Positions 13,048 to 23,915 are shown, counted from the stretch's first letter. The stretch is DNA of 64,000 bases from Craspedostauros australis (GCA_026770025.1 JAMXDE010000004.1:1116001-1180000); one strand, 5' to 3'. A program made the numbers and translations. The notes: generated by a model not told the origin, from the letters alone.

Positions 13048-14676
13048 TCACCACCGCAAGCCCGTGGAATTGGAGGCATCTTCCGCATCCGTAATGTTCG
13101 CCACGATATCCACATGCAACTCCTCGGGATGCAGCATGGCCATGAAGCTGTTGTACGTGCCGACGATGCCGAAGAGGACGCCGCCGATCATGAGGAAGTA
13201 ATCCAACGCAGCCTGCGTGTACGTGACCTCCTTGCCAAAGACGCGCAGGTGGAAGTAGCAGGGCAGGATGAATCCGAGGACGTTGCAGATGGAGGAACCG
13301 ACCAAGGACAGGAACTCTCCGAAGTTGGGCACGAGCCACGCGACGCAGACGGACATAAGGACGAGGAGGCCACGGAAGGCGATGCGCAGGGAGGTGCTTT
13401 CGGACAGAACCGGATAGATGGTCTCGCTGATGGACCAGATGGGGAACATCATGATGGGGTAGGTGAGGTAGAGTCCGAGGGAGAGCGCCAGCTTGACAAC
13501 GGTGGAGGACCAGTGGCCGGTGAGGTTGCCGGTGATGGGCGCCTCGGTCTGGTCGCCGAAGGCCCAGTATCCCATGGTGCCGAAGAAGGCCATGAAGATG
13601 GATATGCAGGTGATGACGCTGGTGAGCGTGGGGTTGAATTTGGATTGGTTGGCTGCCGAGGATTGAAGAGAGAGGATGAGGCCGATACCTTCCATACTGT
13701 AGAGCGTGACAGCGACAACGTAGATGAATCCCTTCCACTTGACGGGGTGTATGGTGTCGTTGTGCGGTTCGTAAGCTTCGAAGTCATGGAAGAGCACCGC
13801 CGAGAGCGCCAGAAAATTGGAAACGTTGGCCAGCAATGAGAACGGCGCCAGCTGCGTCATGGAACGGAACTGGACGAGACCGGCCAAGCCCGGTATGCAG
13901 GCCGCGCAGACCACGCTGCGCGGCAGGCCACAGATTTTGTGTATGTTGGCAGCGATGAAGATGACGTAGGCCGTCGCGAATCCGGCCTGCGAGATGCCTA
14001 GGCAGACATTGACGAAGGTCTCTCCTCTGGGTCCCAGCAAACACCTGCCGACGTCACCGTAGGTGTGGACGACTTGGGCATCGACGGTGCCCCTTCCGGA
14101 CATGATCGCGGCCTTGATTTGCGGCAGCAGCAGCATGGCGTATAGATTGAGAGCGGAAATGACGAGCAGAGTGATGGATCCCAGCAGCCATCCGGCCTGT
14201 CGCATCGCGTACGGTATCCCCAAGATGCCCGCCCCAATGAAGCTGATGACGATGTTGATGATGAGCTGCGTCGTCGATGCGCTGCCTGGCGGGAGGCTGC
14301 CGTGCCCGTCCTCCTTGTGCTGATGGTGGCGGTGGCTGTCGTCATGCGACTTGCCGTTGTTATTGTCATCATCGTCGTCGTCCAAATCGATGCCAAGGGC
14401 GCTGTTCGGCGACAGAAGCTTCTCGTGCAGATTCTCTTCTCCCTTGTCATTGTCCGCTACTTCATGATCGAGTCCATTGTGTCCACTGTGTCCATTGTGT
14501 CCGTGCTGCTGCGAATGCTGTCCATTCGGCAACCTCGTCAACTCGATCGCGTTGGACGACGGGACGTCCTCCAGATCGGCCGCAGATGGTGCCGATACTC
14601 GATGGTGGATGTGGTCATCTCTCGTCATGACTCCTGCGTCTCCTTCTGTCGGTATGTTCGACTTGGTCTCGGGCAT
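13048..14676 (-). CDS. Amino acid transporter, AAAP family (SLC36/SLC38/AVT-like)
   Basis: An intronless 542-residue membrane protein. The first 130 residues are hydrophilic, with His-rich and Asp/Asn-rich runs (DDDDDDNNN), and are probably a cytosolic regulatory tail. The core begins with ISFIGAGILGIPYAMRQAGW, the typical first-helix signature of the amino acid/auxin permease family, and continues through about 11 hydrophobic segments. MEGIGLILSLQ and FGTMGYWAFGD match helices 6-7 of SLC36/38 and fungal/plant AVT vacuolar transporters. Members move neutral amino acids with H+ or Na+ across the plasma or vacuolar membrane; substrate and membrane cannot be told from sequence. The ATG at 14676 begins MPETKSN. 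The gene converges on the carboxylase gene. Confidence 0.9.
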   Translation of the reverse strand: MPETKSNIPTEGDAGVMTRDDHIHHRVSAPSAADLEDVPSSNAIELTRLPNGQHSQQHGHNGHSGHNGLDHEVADNDKGEENLHEKLLSPNSALGIDLDDDDDDNNNGKSHDDSHRHHQHKEDGHGSLPPGSASTTQLIINIVISFIGAGILGIPYAMRQAGWLLGSITLLVISALNLYAMLLLPQIKAAIMSGRGTVDAQVVHTYGDVGRCLLGPRGETFVNVCLGISQAGFATAYVIFIAANIHKICGLPRSVVCAACIPGLAGLVQFRSMTQLAPFSLLANVSNFLALSAVLFHDFEAYEPHNDTIHPVKWKGFIYVVAVTLYSMEGIGLILSLQSSAANQSKFNPTLTSVITCISIFMAFFGTMGYWAFGDQTEAPITGNLTGHWSSTVVKLALSLGLYLTYPIMMFPIWSISETIYPVLSESTSLRIAFRGLLVLMSVCVAWLVPNFGEFLSLVGSSICNVLGFILPCYFHLRVFGKEVTYTQAALDYFLMIGGVLFGIVGTYNSFMAMLHPEELHVDIVANITDAEDASNSTGLRW

Positions 14677-15866
14677 GTGCTCTCACGCCTGCAGACAGGG
14701 TGAGCTCTCTTGCTTGGATACGCACGCAGCAAAGGTCCAATGCAGCACAATGCTTGTTCCCCCTTCCAACACAGAATAGCGAAGCACAGTTACTGGCACA
14801 ATGCTCTCTTGAGAGAAGTGTGCATTTTTGTGAGCAGGTAGGTACGATGGTTCAAGTGGCATCCGATGCATCAACGGTGGCATGACTCGTTGAGTTTTTG
14901 CTCCTTTTGGTTGGTGGTTTGCTCCGTTTTGATAGCCGTTGGGAGCATCGGCGATTGCGTATTCATGTCTATTTCATGCTTGATGTCCACGATCCGTCTT
15001 CTACGTCACTATGTTGCGTCGTGACGTGCGTTATTAGCTTGTCCGTGTTGGTGCATATTGATTGTGTTTTCGCGGATGACCGTGAAGGTCATTGGATCGT
15101 TGAAGAGATATGATCGTTAATACAAATAGGACCGTGGATACAGACGGTCCATTCTGCTGTTCGTTGCAAGATCCAATCACGAACAATTTCAACACGGAAC
15201 AGTCGGACTCTCTAGATGTGACGTATATAGACAGTAGCAGACTAGAGTGCTCTGCTTCACCCGGGAGAGGATAATACGGAATGAGTTCAGCGAAATAAGT
15301 ACTTGGTGGAAAGATTTTTATATGCACTAGTACCATGCACCGGTTCGGTAGAGAAGGTTGTGGATCAGCAGTATTGGAGGTGGGACGATGAAATATTTGT
15401 TGGAACTGCGATCACTGTTACGGTTGCCGATTGCAGAAGGGGGGACACTGAGAGGAACGAGATGGTGACTACAGAGAGAATGCGCCCCATCGATATGCGC
15501 TTCACTTCATCCGTTTCGTCGCAAGCTCTCTCTGTGTGTTCAGCGGATGCGACGTTGTTTGAGATCCCAAGCAGTCCAAGGACGTACTGCAGTTTGAAAG
15601 GATTCACATGATCAGCAACAGAATTGTTCATGAAGAAATTCAGGATTTTGCACCGTGCCGTGATTACGATTGACGGAACTGCAGATGGACTATTCACCAG
15701 GTCTATGTGCTCTACCACATTCCGAACATTGCGTGCACGAACCAATCGCAGGAGCAAAGGAGCCCAGAGCAGAATCGCACTGACTGCACAGATCGCAAAC
15801 AGTGCACAGCCGAACCATGTTGTACACAAGAGCAAACTTGGTATTGTAATTTCCAAGTTTACCCCG
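14677..15866. other. Intergenic region with one hydrophobic open frame on the minus strand
   Basis: Should hold the transporter promoter and the 3' region of the next minus-strand gene. A minus-strand frame running from about 15870 to 15365 reads through a strongly hydrophobic stretch (CTTWFGCALFAICAVSAILL) followed by a mixed segment. It begins inside the neighbour's acidic tail in another frame and has no convincing start, so I do not call it a gene. Confidence 0.4.
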
Positions 15867-16430
15867 CTACAGATCTTGTTCCTCCTTCTCCTGTTCTTCT
15901 TCGTCGCCATCATCGTCACCATCATCATCATCAGTATTATCATCATCATCGCCCAAACTGAGAACGGACGTCAATTTGACAGCTTCATGGCCCACCGCCC
16001 AACCTGCCAGTATCCTCGTGGGACTCCGCAGCAGCACATCCACGCCTGCCCGGTTCCTGCCCACCGCACGCCTCTTGTCGTCACACATCCCATGTGCGAA
16101 TTGCGCCGTCGGCGATCCGAGAATATCCGCAACGTACTGCAGATCCACGCTGGCATCGGCCAACTGCAAGCGTATCTGCAACGCGGTGGGGTACGAGTCG
16201 ATGGGCACGGCTGTATCCGCCGTCACCGTTCGCCACGCGTCGTCGGCATCGAAGCGTATCTGCCACAGCATGGTCTCCTCAACATCCTGGAATGGGACGA
16301 TGTACTGATTCATGATGACTTCCTCCACGTCCAGCTCGACGTAGCACTTCAACCATGCCGCGAATGCGCGCGCCGGTGTCACGAGACAGAGCGACAGCAG
16401 CGCTGTGAGGCGCAGCGACGATCGTATCAT
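15867..16430 (-). CDS. Secreted protein of unknown function with acidic C-terminal tail
   Basis: 187 aa, intronless as modelled. The ATG at 16430 was chosen because it gives a clean signal peptide: MIRSS, a hydrophobic core ALLSLCLV, then a TPARA cleavage site followed by FAAWLKCYVELD. The mature part is about 130 residues with two or three Cys, the phrase EVIMNQYIVPF, and near the end ILAGWAVGHEAVKLT. It closes with an unusually acidic run of Asp and Glu. I do not recognise a named domain. The Phe after the cleavage site recalls heterokont plastid presequences, but the residues after it are acidic rather than basic, so ER, secretion or cell surface is more likely. The frame is open further upstream, so the start is inferred. 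Confidence 0.65.
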   Translation of the reverse strand: MIRSSLRLTALLSLCLVTPARAFAAWLKCYVELDVEEVIMNQYIVPFQDVEETMLWQIRFDADDAWRTVTADTAVPIDSYPTALQIRLQLADASVDLQYVADILGSPTAQFAHGMCDDKRRAVGRNRAGVDVLLRSPTRILAGWAVGHEAVKLTSVLSLGDDDDNTDDDDGDDDGDEEEQEKEEQDL

Positions 16431-17176
16431 GATTGCTTTCTGCGTGTGCGTTGTGATGTGAGGTGTTCTTTGTGATGGAAGGAAGACGAGCAACATCGAA
16501 TTGGGTTCGATTTGTGAGCGTTCACATTTTTTGTCGTGTGGGTCATCGTCAATGACCATGGGCGTCTGGCATGCGACCGACATCAGACTCAACGCACACT
16601 GCGTTGTCGACGCGTGTGCGACAATGATCATGGCGGTGGATCCTCCGATGGGCAAATCTGTTGAGCCAACGGCCACTTGGATGAATTGGGAGTGGGTGCA
16701 GATCGTGGGTCGCAACGCAGCATTGCAGATCCACCAAGCGAGAGAGAGAGAGAGAGACACCACAACCGCTCCCTCCACTACCCGACTCCACAAGACAAGG
16801 CAAGACAAGACAAGACAAGACAGGACAATAGAAGAAGAGAAGGCAACTCGCTGTCGTGCACAAGTCCCACACACTCCATCACCAACGAGGAAGACCAGAC
16901 GTGAAACAAGACAGGGTTGATCATCATCATCGTTGTCATTTGTCATCATTGTCATCAACGCAACAAGCAGAAGCAAGAGACAGAGCAAGAAACAGAGCAA
17001 GAAAGCGAATTTGCGCCAAGAAGAGTCACAAAAGACAAGACTTCGCACCATAAAGACCCTCCGACGAAACTAGTGGTAGCAGTAGCATAGACAATACGAC
17101 TACCACTGACAATACCACTAGCAAGTAGCAAGTAGCAACCAACCAACCACTAGCAACAAACAAACAAGTAGCAACA
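16431..17176. other. Divergent promoter region, secreted protein / SEC23
   Basis: Lies between divergent genes. It contains an (AG)8 run at 16741-16756, a CAAGA pentamer array at 16791-16824 and an A/C-rich stretch up to the SEC23 start, typical of leaders in this window. No gene seen. Confidence 0.5.
16791..16824. repeat. CAAGA pentanucleotide tandem repeat
   Basis: About six imperfect copies of CAAGA in the SEC23 upstream region, preceded by a short (AG)8 run. Confidence 0.8.
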
Positions 17177-19627
17177 ATGCAAGAAGGATCATGGGACGTC
17201 GCAGCGCTGGAGGAGCTCTCCGGCACCCGGCTGAGCTTCCACTGCTGGCCATCGTCGCGGTTGGAGGCCACGCGATGCGTCGCGCCCATCGGAGCCTTGT
17301 ACACTCCGCTGAAGCAGCTGCCGTCCGCTCCCACGCTGCCGTACGACCCCGTGCGCTGCGCCTCCGCCAACTGCCACGCCGTGCTGAACGCGTACTGCCA
17401 GGTGGACTTCCTCTCCAAGCTGTGGACGTGTCCGTTCTGCCTCACGCGCAACCACTTCCCGCCGCACTACGCGGACGCCATCTCGGAGACCAACCTGCCG
17501 GCGGAGCTCATCTCGCAGTACACCACCATCGAGTACGAGCTGCAGACCGTGCCGGACCAGGGCCCGCCCTGCTTCCTCTTCGTCATCGACACCTGCTCCG
17601 GGGCCAAGGAGGAGCTCAGCGAGCTGGCGGACTCCCTCACGCAGGCCCTCAACCTCATGCCGCCGGATGCGCTGGTTGGCCTCATCACCTTCGGCACCAA
17701 CGTCAGCGTCTACGAACTGGCCAGCGAGTCCATCTCCAAGGCCTTCATACTGCGCGGCAACAAGGAGTACGCGCCTGCCAAGGTCGGTGAGCTCCTGGGG
17801 TGTTCGCCGCGTGCCATGCAGCAACAGCAACAACAACAGCAGCAGCAGCAACAACAGCAGGGACCACCAGGCCCAGCCCAGGAAGTCCTGGAGCGCTTCC
17901 TCCTGCCGGTGGCGGACTGCTCCTTCGTGGTCGAGAGCATCCTCGAGGACCTGCGCAAGGACCCGTGGCCCTGCTCCAACGACAAGCGGCCCGCCCGCGC
18001 CACCGGCTGCGCCCTCTCCGTCGCCACCTCCCTGCTCCACATGGCCATCCCGCGCCGCGGTGCGCGCATCATGCTCTTCACGGGCGGTCCCTGCACATCC
18101 GGACCGGGCGCCGTCGTCTCGCGTCTCAAGGAGGACGACATGCGCTCCCACGCGGATCTCGCCAAGAAGGCGGAACCGCTGCATCAGCCGGCCTGCGACT
18201 ACTACACCAGCCTCGCGACTCCGGGCGCCAACGCAAACGCCGCCAATACCAAAAAGAAGCCCGCCAAGTCGGCCAAGCAGCAACAGCACACCGCTGCCTA
18301 CCACGTCGTCGACATCTTCGCCTGCTCCCTGGATCAGGTCGGATTGCTCGAGATGTCAAACCTCGTGCAGGCCACAGGCGGTCTCATGGTGCTCGGTGAC
18401 TCATTCGGACAGTCCGTCTTCAAGGAGTCCCTGCGTCGCGTCTTCAACCGTTACCCCGAGGACCCGCAGAATCCGCAGGACCCAAACACCGGCAAGATGT
18501 CCATGGTCTTCGGCACCTCCCTCGAGGTCTTCTGCTCCAGAGAATTCAAGGTCTCCGGTGCCATCGGACCCGTCACCTCCCTCAACAAGCGCGGCCCCAA
18601 CGTCAGCGACATGGAGATCGGCACCGGAGGCACCAGCGCCTGGGGATTGGGCGGTGCGGACCCAAACACCACCATCGCCATCTACTTCGACGTCACCAAC
18701 CCAGGCAACACGCCCTTGCCGGAAGGCAAGAGACGTTACATCCAATTCCTCACCAAGTACCAGCATTCCTCGGGACGCACCAGGCTGCGCGCCACCACGC
18801 TCTGCGGTCCGTGGCACAACCCTCCCGCTGGTCCCAAGGACGGCGGCCCTTCCAATGCTGGCATGATGCACAGCCCGGTCCGGGCCTCCTTTGACCAGGA
18901 GGCGGCCGCGGTGCTCGCCGCCCGCATGGCCGTGCAGCAATCGCACAACGACGACGTCGCCGACATCCTGCGATGGCTCGATCGATCCCTCATCCGTCTC
19001 TGCGCGAAATTCGCCGAGTACAACGTCGACGATCCAAACTCCTTCCGACTCCCACCCGAGTTCTCCCTCTACCCACAGTTCATGTTCCACCTGCGTCGAT
19101 CCCAATTCCTCCAGCTCTTCAACTCCAGTCCAGACGAGGCCATCTACTACCGCTACATCCTCTCGCGCGAAAACACGACCAACTCGCTCGTCATGATCCA
19201 ACCCACCCTGCTCTCCTACTCCTTCAACGGACCGCCGCAGGCCGCCTTGCTCGATTCCGAAAGCGTCCGCGCGGACACCATCCTCCTCCTCGACACATTC
19301 TTCCACGTCGTCGTCTTCCACGGCGAGACCATCGCGGCATGGCGCGAGCAGGGATACCACGAACAGGAGGAGCACGCGGCCTTCCGTTCCCTCCTCGAGG
19401 CACCGCAATCCGACGCCCAGCTCATCATGGATGCCAGGTTCCCCGTCCCGCGTTACATCGTCTGCGATCAGCACAAGTCCGAGGCGCGTTTCCTCATGGC
19501 CAAGCTCAACCCCAGCACCACGCACAACAGCAACCTCGATGGCGTCACCGGCACGCAGGTCAACACCGACGATGTCTCCCTGCGCGTCTTCATGGAGCAT
19601 CTCATGAAACTCGCGGTTCAGCAGTGA
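17177..19627 (+). CDS. SEC23: Protein transport protein Sec23 (COPII coat)
   Basis: Intronless, 816 aa. Sec23 is the GTPase-activating subunit for Sar1 in the inner COPII coat, pairs with Sec24 and buds vesicles from the ER. Features in order: an N-terminal beta segment; the zinc finger with RCASANC and TCPFC (about residues 56-85); the Sec23/24 trunk (vWA-like) with [10 protein letters not shown]; the beta-sandwich and helical regions; and a C-terminal gelsolin-like domain containing [18 protein letters not shown]. The phrase [15 protein letters not shown] is strongly Sec23-like rather than Sec24-like. Oddity: 14 consecutive Gln plus GPPGP are inserted in the trunk near residue 215, with another Asn/Lys/Gln-rich loop near 350. 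Start MQEGSWD lies in AACAATG context. Confidence 0.96.
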   Translation: MQEGSWDVAALEELSGTRLSFHCWPSSRLEATRCVAPIGALYTPLKQLPSAPTLPYDPVRCASANCHAVLNAYCQVDFLSKLWTCPFCLTRNHFPPHYADAISETNLPAELISQYTTIEYELQTVPDQGPPCFLFVIDTCSGAKEELSELADSLTQALNLMPPDALVGLITFGTNVSVYELASESISKAFILRGNKEYAPAKVGELLGCSPRAMQQQQQQQQQQQQQQGPPGPAQEVLERFLLPVADCSFVVESILEDLRKDPWPCSNDKRPARATGCALSVATSLLHMAIPRRGARIMLFTGGPCTSGPGAVVSRLKEDDMRSHADLAKKAEPLHQPACDYYTSLATPGANANAANTKKKPAKSAKQQQHTAAYHVVDIFACSLDQVGLLEMSNLVQATGGLMVLGDSFGQSVFKESLRRVFNRYPEDPQNPQDPNTGKMSMVFGTSLEVFCSREFKVSGAIGPVTSLNKRGPNVSDMEIGTGGTSAWGLGGADPNTTIAIYFDVTNPGNTPLPEGKRRYIQFLTKYQHSSGRTRLRATTLCGPWHNPPAGPKDGGPSNAGMMHSPVRASFDQEAAAVLAARMAVQQSHNDDVADILRWLDRSLIRLCAKFAEYNVDDPNSFRLPPEFSLYPQFMFHLRRSQFLQLFNSSPDEAIYYRYILSRENTTNSLVMIQPTLLSYSFNGPPQAALLDSESVRADTILLLDTFFHVVVFHGETIAAWREQGYHEQEEHAAFRSLLEAPQSDAQLIMDARFPVPRYIVCDQHKSEARFLMAKLNPSTTHNSNLDGVTGTQVNTDDVSLRVFMEHLMKLAVQQ
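17819..17860 (+). repeat. CAG/CAA tract encoding 14 glutamines in Sec23
   Basis: Mixed CAG and CAA codons, in frame, inside the trunk domain at about residues 215-228. Probably a tolerated loop expansion. Confidence 0.9.
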
Positions 19628-19958
19628 GCGGTCGTAGTATTCACTTTCAAACAAGCACTATGTAAAACAAAACAGACAGACAGACAAGCAACACTCAACC
19701 AACAACAACGATGGTAGAGTAGTACATCAAGTTAAATCACTACTATATGCTCTTCCAGCGTCACTACAAAGCTCTCTGGAGAATTCTTGTCCAACAAACA
19801 ACTCCGAATGAAACATGTGTCTATGTTCTCGTTGTTAGAATTTTGCTATTGATTGAATGATTGATCGAATGCAGTCGCCAGCCCAAGGCAGTTGCGTCAA
19901 CGATCAGACTCGTGCACTGCACCCGCGCGAACATGCCGTGCGGAGTACATGGCCATGC
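19628..19958. other. Convergent intergenic region, SEC23 / nucleoporin
   Basis: 330 bp shared by two 3' ends. A/C-rich just after the SEC23 stop. Nothing else recognisable. Confidence 0.5.
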
Positions 19959-22900
19959 CTACCCAGTGCGCCCGGGACGCTTGGCCCGAATGACGCGGCG
20001 ACCGCCGCTGGCAGGCGTTCGTCGAGTTCTGACTCCGGAGCCCACACTGAACATTGCCCCGCCGTTTGCTGGCGGTGCTGCAGGAGTGCCAAAGCTGGTG
20101 CCTCCCGCGGGTGCAGCCCCGAAACCACCACCCGGCGCGGGCTGTCCGAAACCTCCTGCCGCTGGCGCTGCCGGTGCTCCGAACCCACCTCCAAATCCAG
20201 AAGTCGTCCCGGGAGTTGGCGCTGCGGGGGCTCCAAATCCACCTCCAAACCCGGGTGTGGAGGGCATGGGTGTCTGTCCCCCGAATGGCGTTCCGGCAGC
20301 TGATGCCGAAGCACCGAAGGCTCCTGGGGTCGTGGCTGGAGGAGCGGGCGTCGACGCTCCGAACGTGAATGCTGGAGTACCAGTCGCTGCTGGCGTCACG
20401 GCGGGGGCGGAACCAAACATGCTTGTTGGATTCGCCGCTGGTGTCGCGGCACTACCGAAGGCCGGAGCTGGTGCAGGTGCACCGAACATGGACCCCGAAG
20501 ATGTCGATGACCCAAATGCAGGCGCCGCAGGAGCAGCTGGCGTTGGAGCGCTGCCGAAAGAGAAGCCACTTCCTGCAGGAGCGACTGGTGCCGGTGCAGG
20601 TGTCGACCCAAAGGAGAAGGCTGGCTTGGAGGCACCATCTGTGCTGGGGGCGGGAGTGGGAGCGCCGAACATCCCCGTTCCAGGTGCTGCTGCTGGCGGA
20701 GCAGCAGAACCAAAGCTGAAAGCCGGAGTTCCGTTGGTTGTGGCAGGCGCCGGAGCTGGAGGTGCTGGCAGCGAGCCGCCGAATGAAAATCCAGGTGTTG
20801 ACGCCGGCACAGGCGCAACAGGAGCCATTGAGGTCTGCGCTGATGATGCCGCTGCCCCCAATGCAGCCATGCCAGCACCTGATTTCCGTCTCTTGGAATT
20901 GTCGCTCGCATCTTGGCCGCTTGCACCGGAGTCTGCGCTTGCAACGCTTCCGAAAGCAATCTTTGCCGCGGGCACGACCCTCGAGGAGGAGGACGACGAC
21001 GGCGTTGTCGTGGACGCTTTGTCGCCGCTTGCACCGAAACTGAACTTCGGTGTTGGTGTTGGCGCTGGAGCCGGTGCTGAAATTTGGCTGCTCGATGGTG
21101 CTGATCCAAACGAGAATGTTGGTGCAGAAGTCTTGGCTTGTGCCTTGTCGTCAGTCGCAGGCTTCTGAATCGCGGATCCAAACGAAAAGCCTGTTGCAGG
21201 CGCAGAAGTGGCGCTACTGCTACCACCGTTCGCACCTCCGCTGTCATCACGGGATCGCTTCGATTTCTGCGTCGCGAGGCCCTCTGTTGGAGCAGGAACA
21301 GGAGGCGTCTTTGTGCCTCCACCGAACTGGATGGCTGGCGTCTTCTTTGCTGCATCGCTGGATGCGGCTGTGCCTCCAAAGCTGAACCCGGATGTTTTGG
21401 CTGAGCTGTCTTTCGGTATTGCTGCATCGCTGGATGCGGCTGTGCCTCCAAAGTTAAACCCGGATATTTTGGCTGGGCTGTCTTTCGGTGTTGCTGCATT
21501 TCCTCCTGCCGGCTTCGTGGCGCCAAACGTGAAGGCTGGCTTGGTTGTTTCCGTTGCCACTGCCGGCGACTTCGCGCTGGGTGCAGAAGATCCGAACTGG
21601 ATGGCTGGCGTTGGCTTCGCCTTGTCGCCATTGTCCGTTTTGCGTGCTGCGCTGAAAGTGAACCCTGCAATAGACTGTGCTTCCGTCTTCGATGAGGAGG
21701 AACCAAAGGAGAACTGGAATGACGAATCTGCAGGCTGGGTGGTTGGCGATTTCGAAGACGGTGCCGTCGCTGCTCCACCAAAGGTGAATCCACCTGTCTT
21801 CGCTGGTGCAGGAGAAGATGACGACGATGCAGCGGCTGGTGGTCGACCGAAGCTGAAGGCTGCCTTGCTGGTGCTTGAGCTAGCACCTCCAAAGCTGAAC
21901 CCGCCCGATCCAATGGAACCTGGCGCTGCTGCCGCAGGCTTCTGCGATGGTTTGGACGCGCCACCCCCGGCTTTCTTGCCAGATGCCTTGCTGGGACTTT
22001 CCCCGGTGGCCCTGGGCGTCTCACACGATGCACACTTGTCCAAGTTGTCATCATTGTGGACACCGCACGCATCGCATCTCCATTTGCCTGCGTACATATC
22101 TGCGAATAGATTTCCCCAACCCTGCGGAGCCTTCGGCTTCGGGCGGCCAGATTTGCACTTGACACATCGAGACTCGTCATCCGGATTCATTGTGTTGCAA
22201 GGGACGCCATCCGTTTCCTTGGTGCATTTCCACATGGTCGGAGCGGGACTGTCTTTGCGTCTCGTTCGCTTGGGTGCTTGCGTACCGCCCTGATCGGCTC
22301 GTGCGAATCCAAATTCAGCGGTCTTGTACGTTGGTTCGGATGACTTGTTGCTCTCCGCCTTGCGTCTGGACTCGCTGACGATCTGCTCGTACTCGTTTTC
22401 ATCAAACGTATGCGTTGTGCTTTCGGCTTGCTGGGCACGACGAACCAAGCGGATGGGGTTGGGTGGGAATATGCCCTTTCGGATATTGAAGAGAGTTTCG
22501 AGCTCTCCCATTTCTTGCGGTGCGTCAACGGCATCGTCACTGAGGAGTATCCGCTTTTCCACTGGTGGGAGTGGGGCGAATTTCTGCCCTGACTTTTGCG
22601 AATATGCAGAGCTGTTGTATGGAGAGCTGTGGCTGCCGATGGTTCGGGGCGACGTGATGGAAGTGCTGTCGGCTCCTGCTGGTCTGTAGGGAGTGCCTGT
22701 AGCTGGAAGATGGCGTGTCTTTGGTGTCTTATCGACCGCCATGATGGTTTCGTTGCGTCTAGTTGCGAAGCCGACCGACGGTGCCATGCGCACGCCTCCT
22801 CCATTGGCGCTCGATCTTGCGCTGGGTTGCCGCTGCTGCTGTCGTGAGACTCCCGCCGCTGACTTGCGTTTTGCTTCGCCGTTGATGTCTGTTGCCACTG

Positions 22901-23915
22901 GCACGGAGGAGGACGATATCATGGTCGACGAGGAAGCTGCGGTTGCATTGTTGTGCGTGAGTCTCGATTGTTGCTGTTGCTGGTGCTGATTGTGGTGCTG
23001 CGAAGGTGGAAGAGCCGGTGGCAACCGCGAACCGCCAGTCTGGTTGGACCCCAGGATCCTGTCGCCTGTCCGCAAACGCAGCGCGGTCATTTGTTGCTTC
23101 GTCTGATTCGTGCGTTGCACCTTCCGCGAAAGGAGAGGTCCAGTCTGCTGCAGCGCCTGCAGTGCCTTGGAAACGTTGAGGGGCGTATCCACCGCACGGG
23201 CCCCGCGTTGCAAAAACATGCAATTGGCTCTGTACTTGGAATGCCGCGACTTGAGCTTTGCCACGCCACTACCCTGCAGCGTGGATCTGGTTTGGCGCGG
23301 TCGGGCCCCACGCTGGCTGGATCGTTGCTTGGCTCCCAGAGAGAACTGCATGGGATTGCGAGCCTGAGACTTCCACGGCGATCTGAAGCTGTCGTTGGAC
23401 TGCTTGGCGCGCTTGTTGGGGCCGAGGCCGGTTGCGTTGCTTCTGTCGTTGTCGCCACCCATCGTGTCGTCGCTGAAGGCCACAGCGGAGTTTTCCCTCT
23501 TTCTCCAGCCTTGCGGCGCAGGCGACGGTCCAGGGTTCATCGTCGCAGAGAGGTCGAACGAGGCTCCCTGGCTGCTGCGGTTGCTTCGGTTGCTGCCCCC
23601 GCTTCCAAATCTGACAGAGGTTCCGCCGGCCAGCGGACTGGTGATCTGATGCGGCGATGGCGCCGTTGCCGCTCCGAAGTCGATCCTCCCCGGGTGCCTT
23701 CCGTTGCGACCTCCGTTGATTGCCGATGGATGCGGGGTGGAGGATGCCGGCTTTCGTCTTGGACGATCCTGCGTCGCGATGGGATCGATCTCTCTCTCCT
23801 GCGGCGATGGCTGCGGTCGCTCCTTCTTGGCGGTGCTGAAGGGAAACAGCATGGCCCCCCACCCGGGGGTCTTTGCCGGCGTGGATGGCTTCGATGCTCT
23901 GGCTGGTGTGCTCAT
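19959..23915 (-). CDS. FG-repeat nucleoporin with two RanBP2 zinc fingers (Nup153/Nup1-like)
   Basis: 1,318 aa, intronless. The N-terminal 550 residues are basic and Ser/Thr/Pro-rich, starting with STPARASKPSTPAKTPGWG. Two RanBP2-type zinc fingers follow at about residues 560-640: the first, with WKCTKETDGVPC, has a wider first Cys pair; the second, WRCDACG then CASCE, is canonical. From about 650 to 1285 the protein is packed with FSFG, FTFG and FGAP repeats separated by Ala/Ser/Pro linkers, the disordered FG mesh that binds transport receptors. The last 20 residues include FSVGSG then RRVIRAKRPGR, matching the basic extreme C-terminus of Nup153/Nup1-type basket nucleoporins that binds importin. 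The placement at the nuclear basket is inferred from zinc fingers plus C-terminus. Long antisense frames over the FG region reflect codon bias only. Confidence 0.92.
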   Translation of the reverse strand: MSTPARASKPSTPAKTPGWGAMLFPFSTAKKERPQPSPQEREIDPIATQDRPRRKPASSTPHPSAINGGRNGRHPGRIDFGAATAPSPHQITSPLAGGTSVRFGSGGSNRSNRSSQGASFDLSATMNPGPSPAPQGWRKRENSAVAFSDDTMGGDNDRSNATGLGPNKRAKQSNDSFRSPWKSQARNPMQFSLGAKQRSSQRGARPRQTRSTLQGSGVAKLKSRHSKYRANCMFLQRGARAVDTPLNVSKALQALQQTGPLLSRKVQRTNQTKQQMTALRLRTGDRILGSNQTGGSRLPPALPPSQHHNQHQQQQQSRLTHNNATAASSSTMISSSSVPVATDINGEAKRKSAAGVSRQQQRQPSARSSANGGGVRMAPSVGFATRRNETIMAVDKTPKTRHLPATGTPYRPAGADSTSITSPRTIGSHSSPYNSSAYSQKSGQKFAPLPPVEKRILLSDDAVDAPQEMGELETLFNIRKGIFPPNPIRLVRRAQQAESTTHTFDENEYEQIVSESRRKAESNKSSEPTYKTAEFGFARADQGGTQAPKRTRRKDSPAPTMWKCTKETDGVPCNTMNPDDESRCVKCKSGRPKPKAPQGWGNLFADMYAGKWRCDACGVHNDDNLDKCASCETPRATGESPSKASGKKAGGGASKPSQKPAAAAPGSIGSGGFSFGGASSSTSKAAFSFGRPPAAASSSSSPAPAKTGGFTFGGAATAPSSKSPTTQPADSSFQFSFGSSSSKTEAQSIAGFTFSAARKTDNGDKAKPTPAIQFGSSAPSAKSPAVATETTKPAFTFGATKPAGGNAATPKDSPAKISGFNFGGTAASSDAAIPKDSSAKTSGFSFGGTAASSDAAKKTPAIQFGGGTKTPPVPAPTEGLATQKSKRSRDDSGGANGGSSSATSAPATGFSFGSAIQKPATDDKAQAKTSAPTFSFGSAPSSSQISAPAPAPTPTPKFSFGASGDKASTTTPSSSSSSRVVPAAKIAFGSVASADSGASGQDASDNSKRRKSGAGMAALGAAASSAQTSMAPVAPVPASTPGFSFGGSLPAPPAPAPATTNGTPAFSFGSAAPPAAAPGTGMFGAPTPAPSTDGASKPAFSFGSTPAPAPVAPAGSGFSFGSAPTPAAPAAPAFGSSTSSGSMFGAPAPAPAFGSAATPAANPTSMFGSAPAVTPAATGTPAFTFGASTPAPPATTPGAFGASASAAGTPFGGQTPMPSTPGFGGGFGAPAAPTPGTTSGFGGGFGAPAAPAAGGFGQPAPGGGFGAAPAGGTSFGTPAAPPANGGAMFSVGSGVRTRRTPASGGRRVIRAKRPGRTG
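21348..21497 (-). repeat. 72-bp direct repeat inside the nucleoporin gene
   Basis: Two nearly identical 72-bp units (starting at 21348 and 21420) and the start of a third at 21492, encoding a 24-residue FG-containing unit with AASSDAA. A recent in-frame duplication. Confidence 0.85.

Noticed and set aside
19861-22293. Long plus-strand frames (435 and 361 codons) over the nucleoporin gene
   Set aside because: They are Gly/Ala/Pro-rich mirror images of the FG and Ala/Ser linker codons on the minus strand; the minus frame has zinc fingers and FG repeats, these have none.
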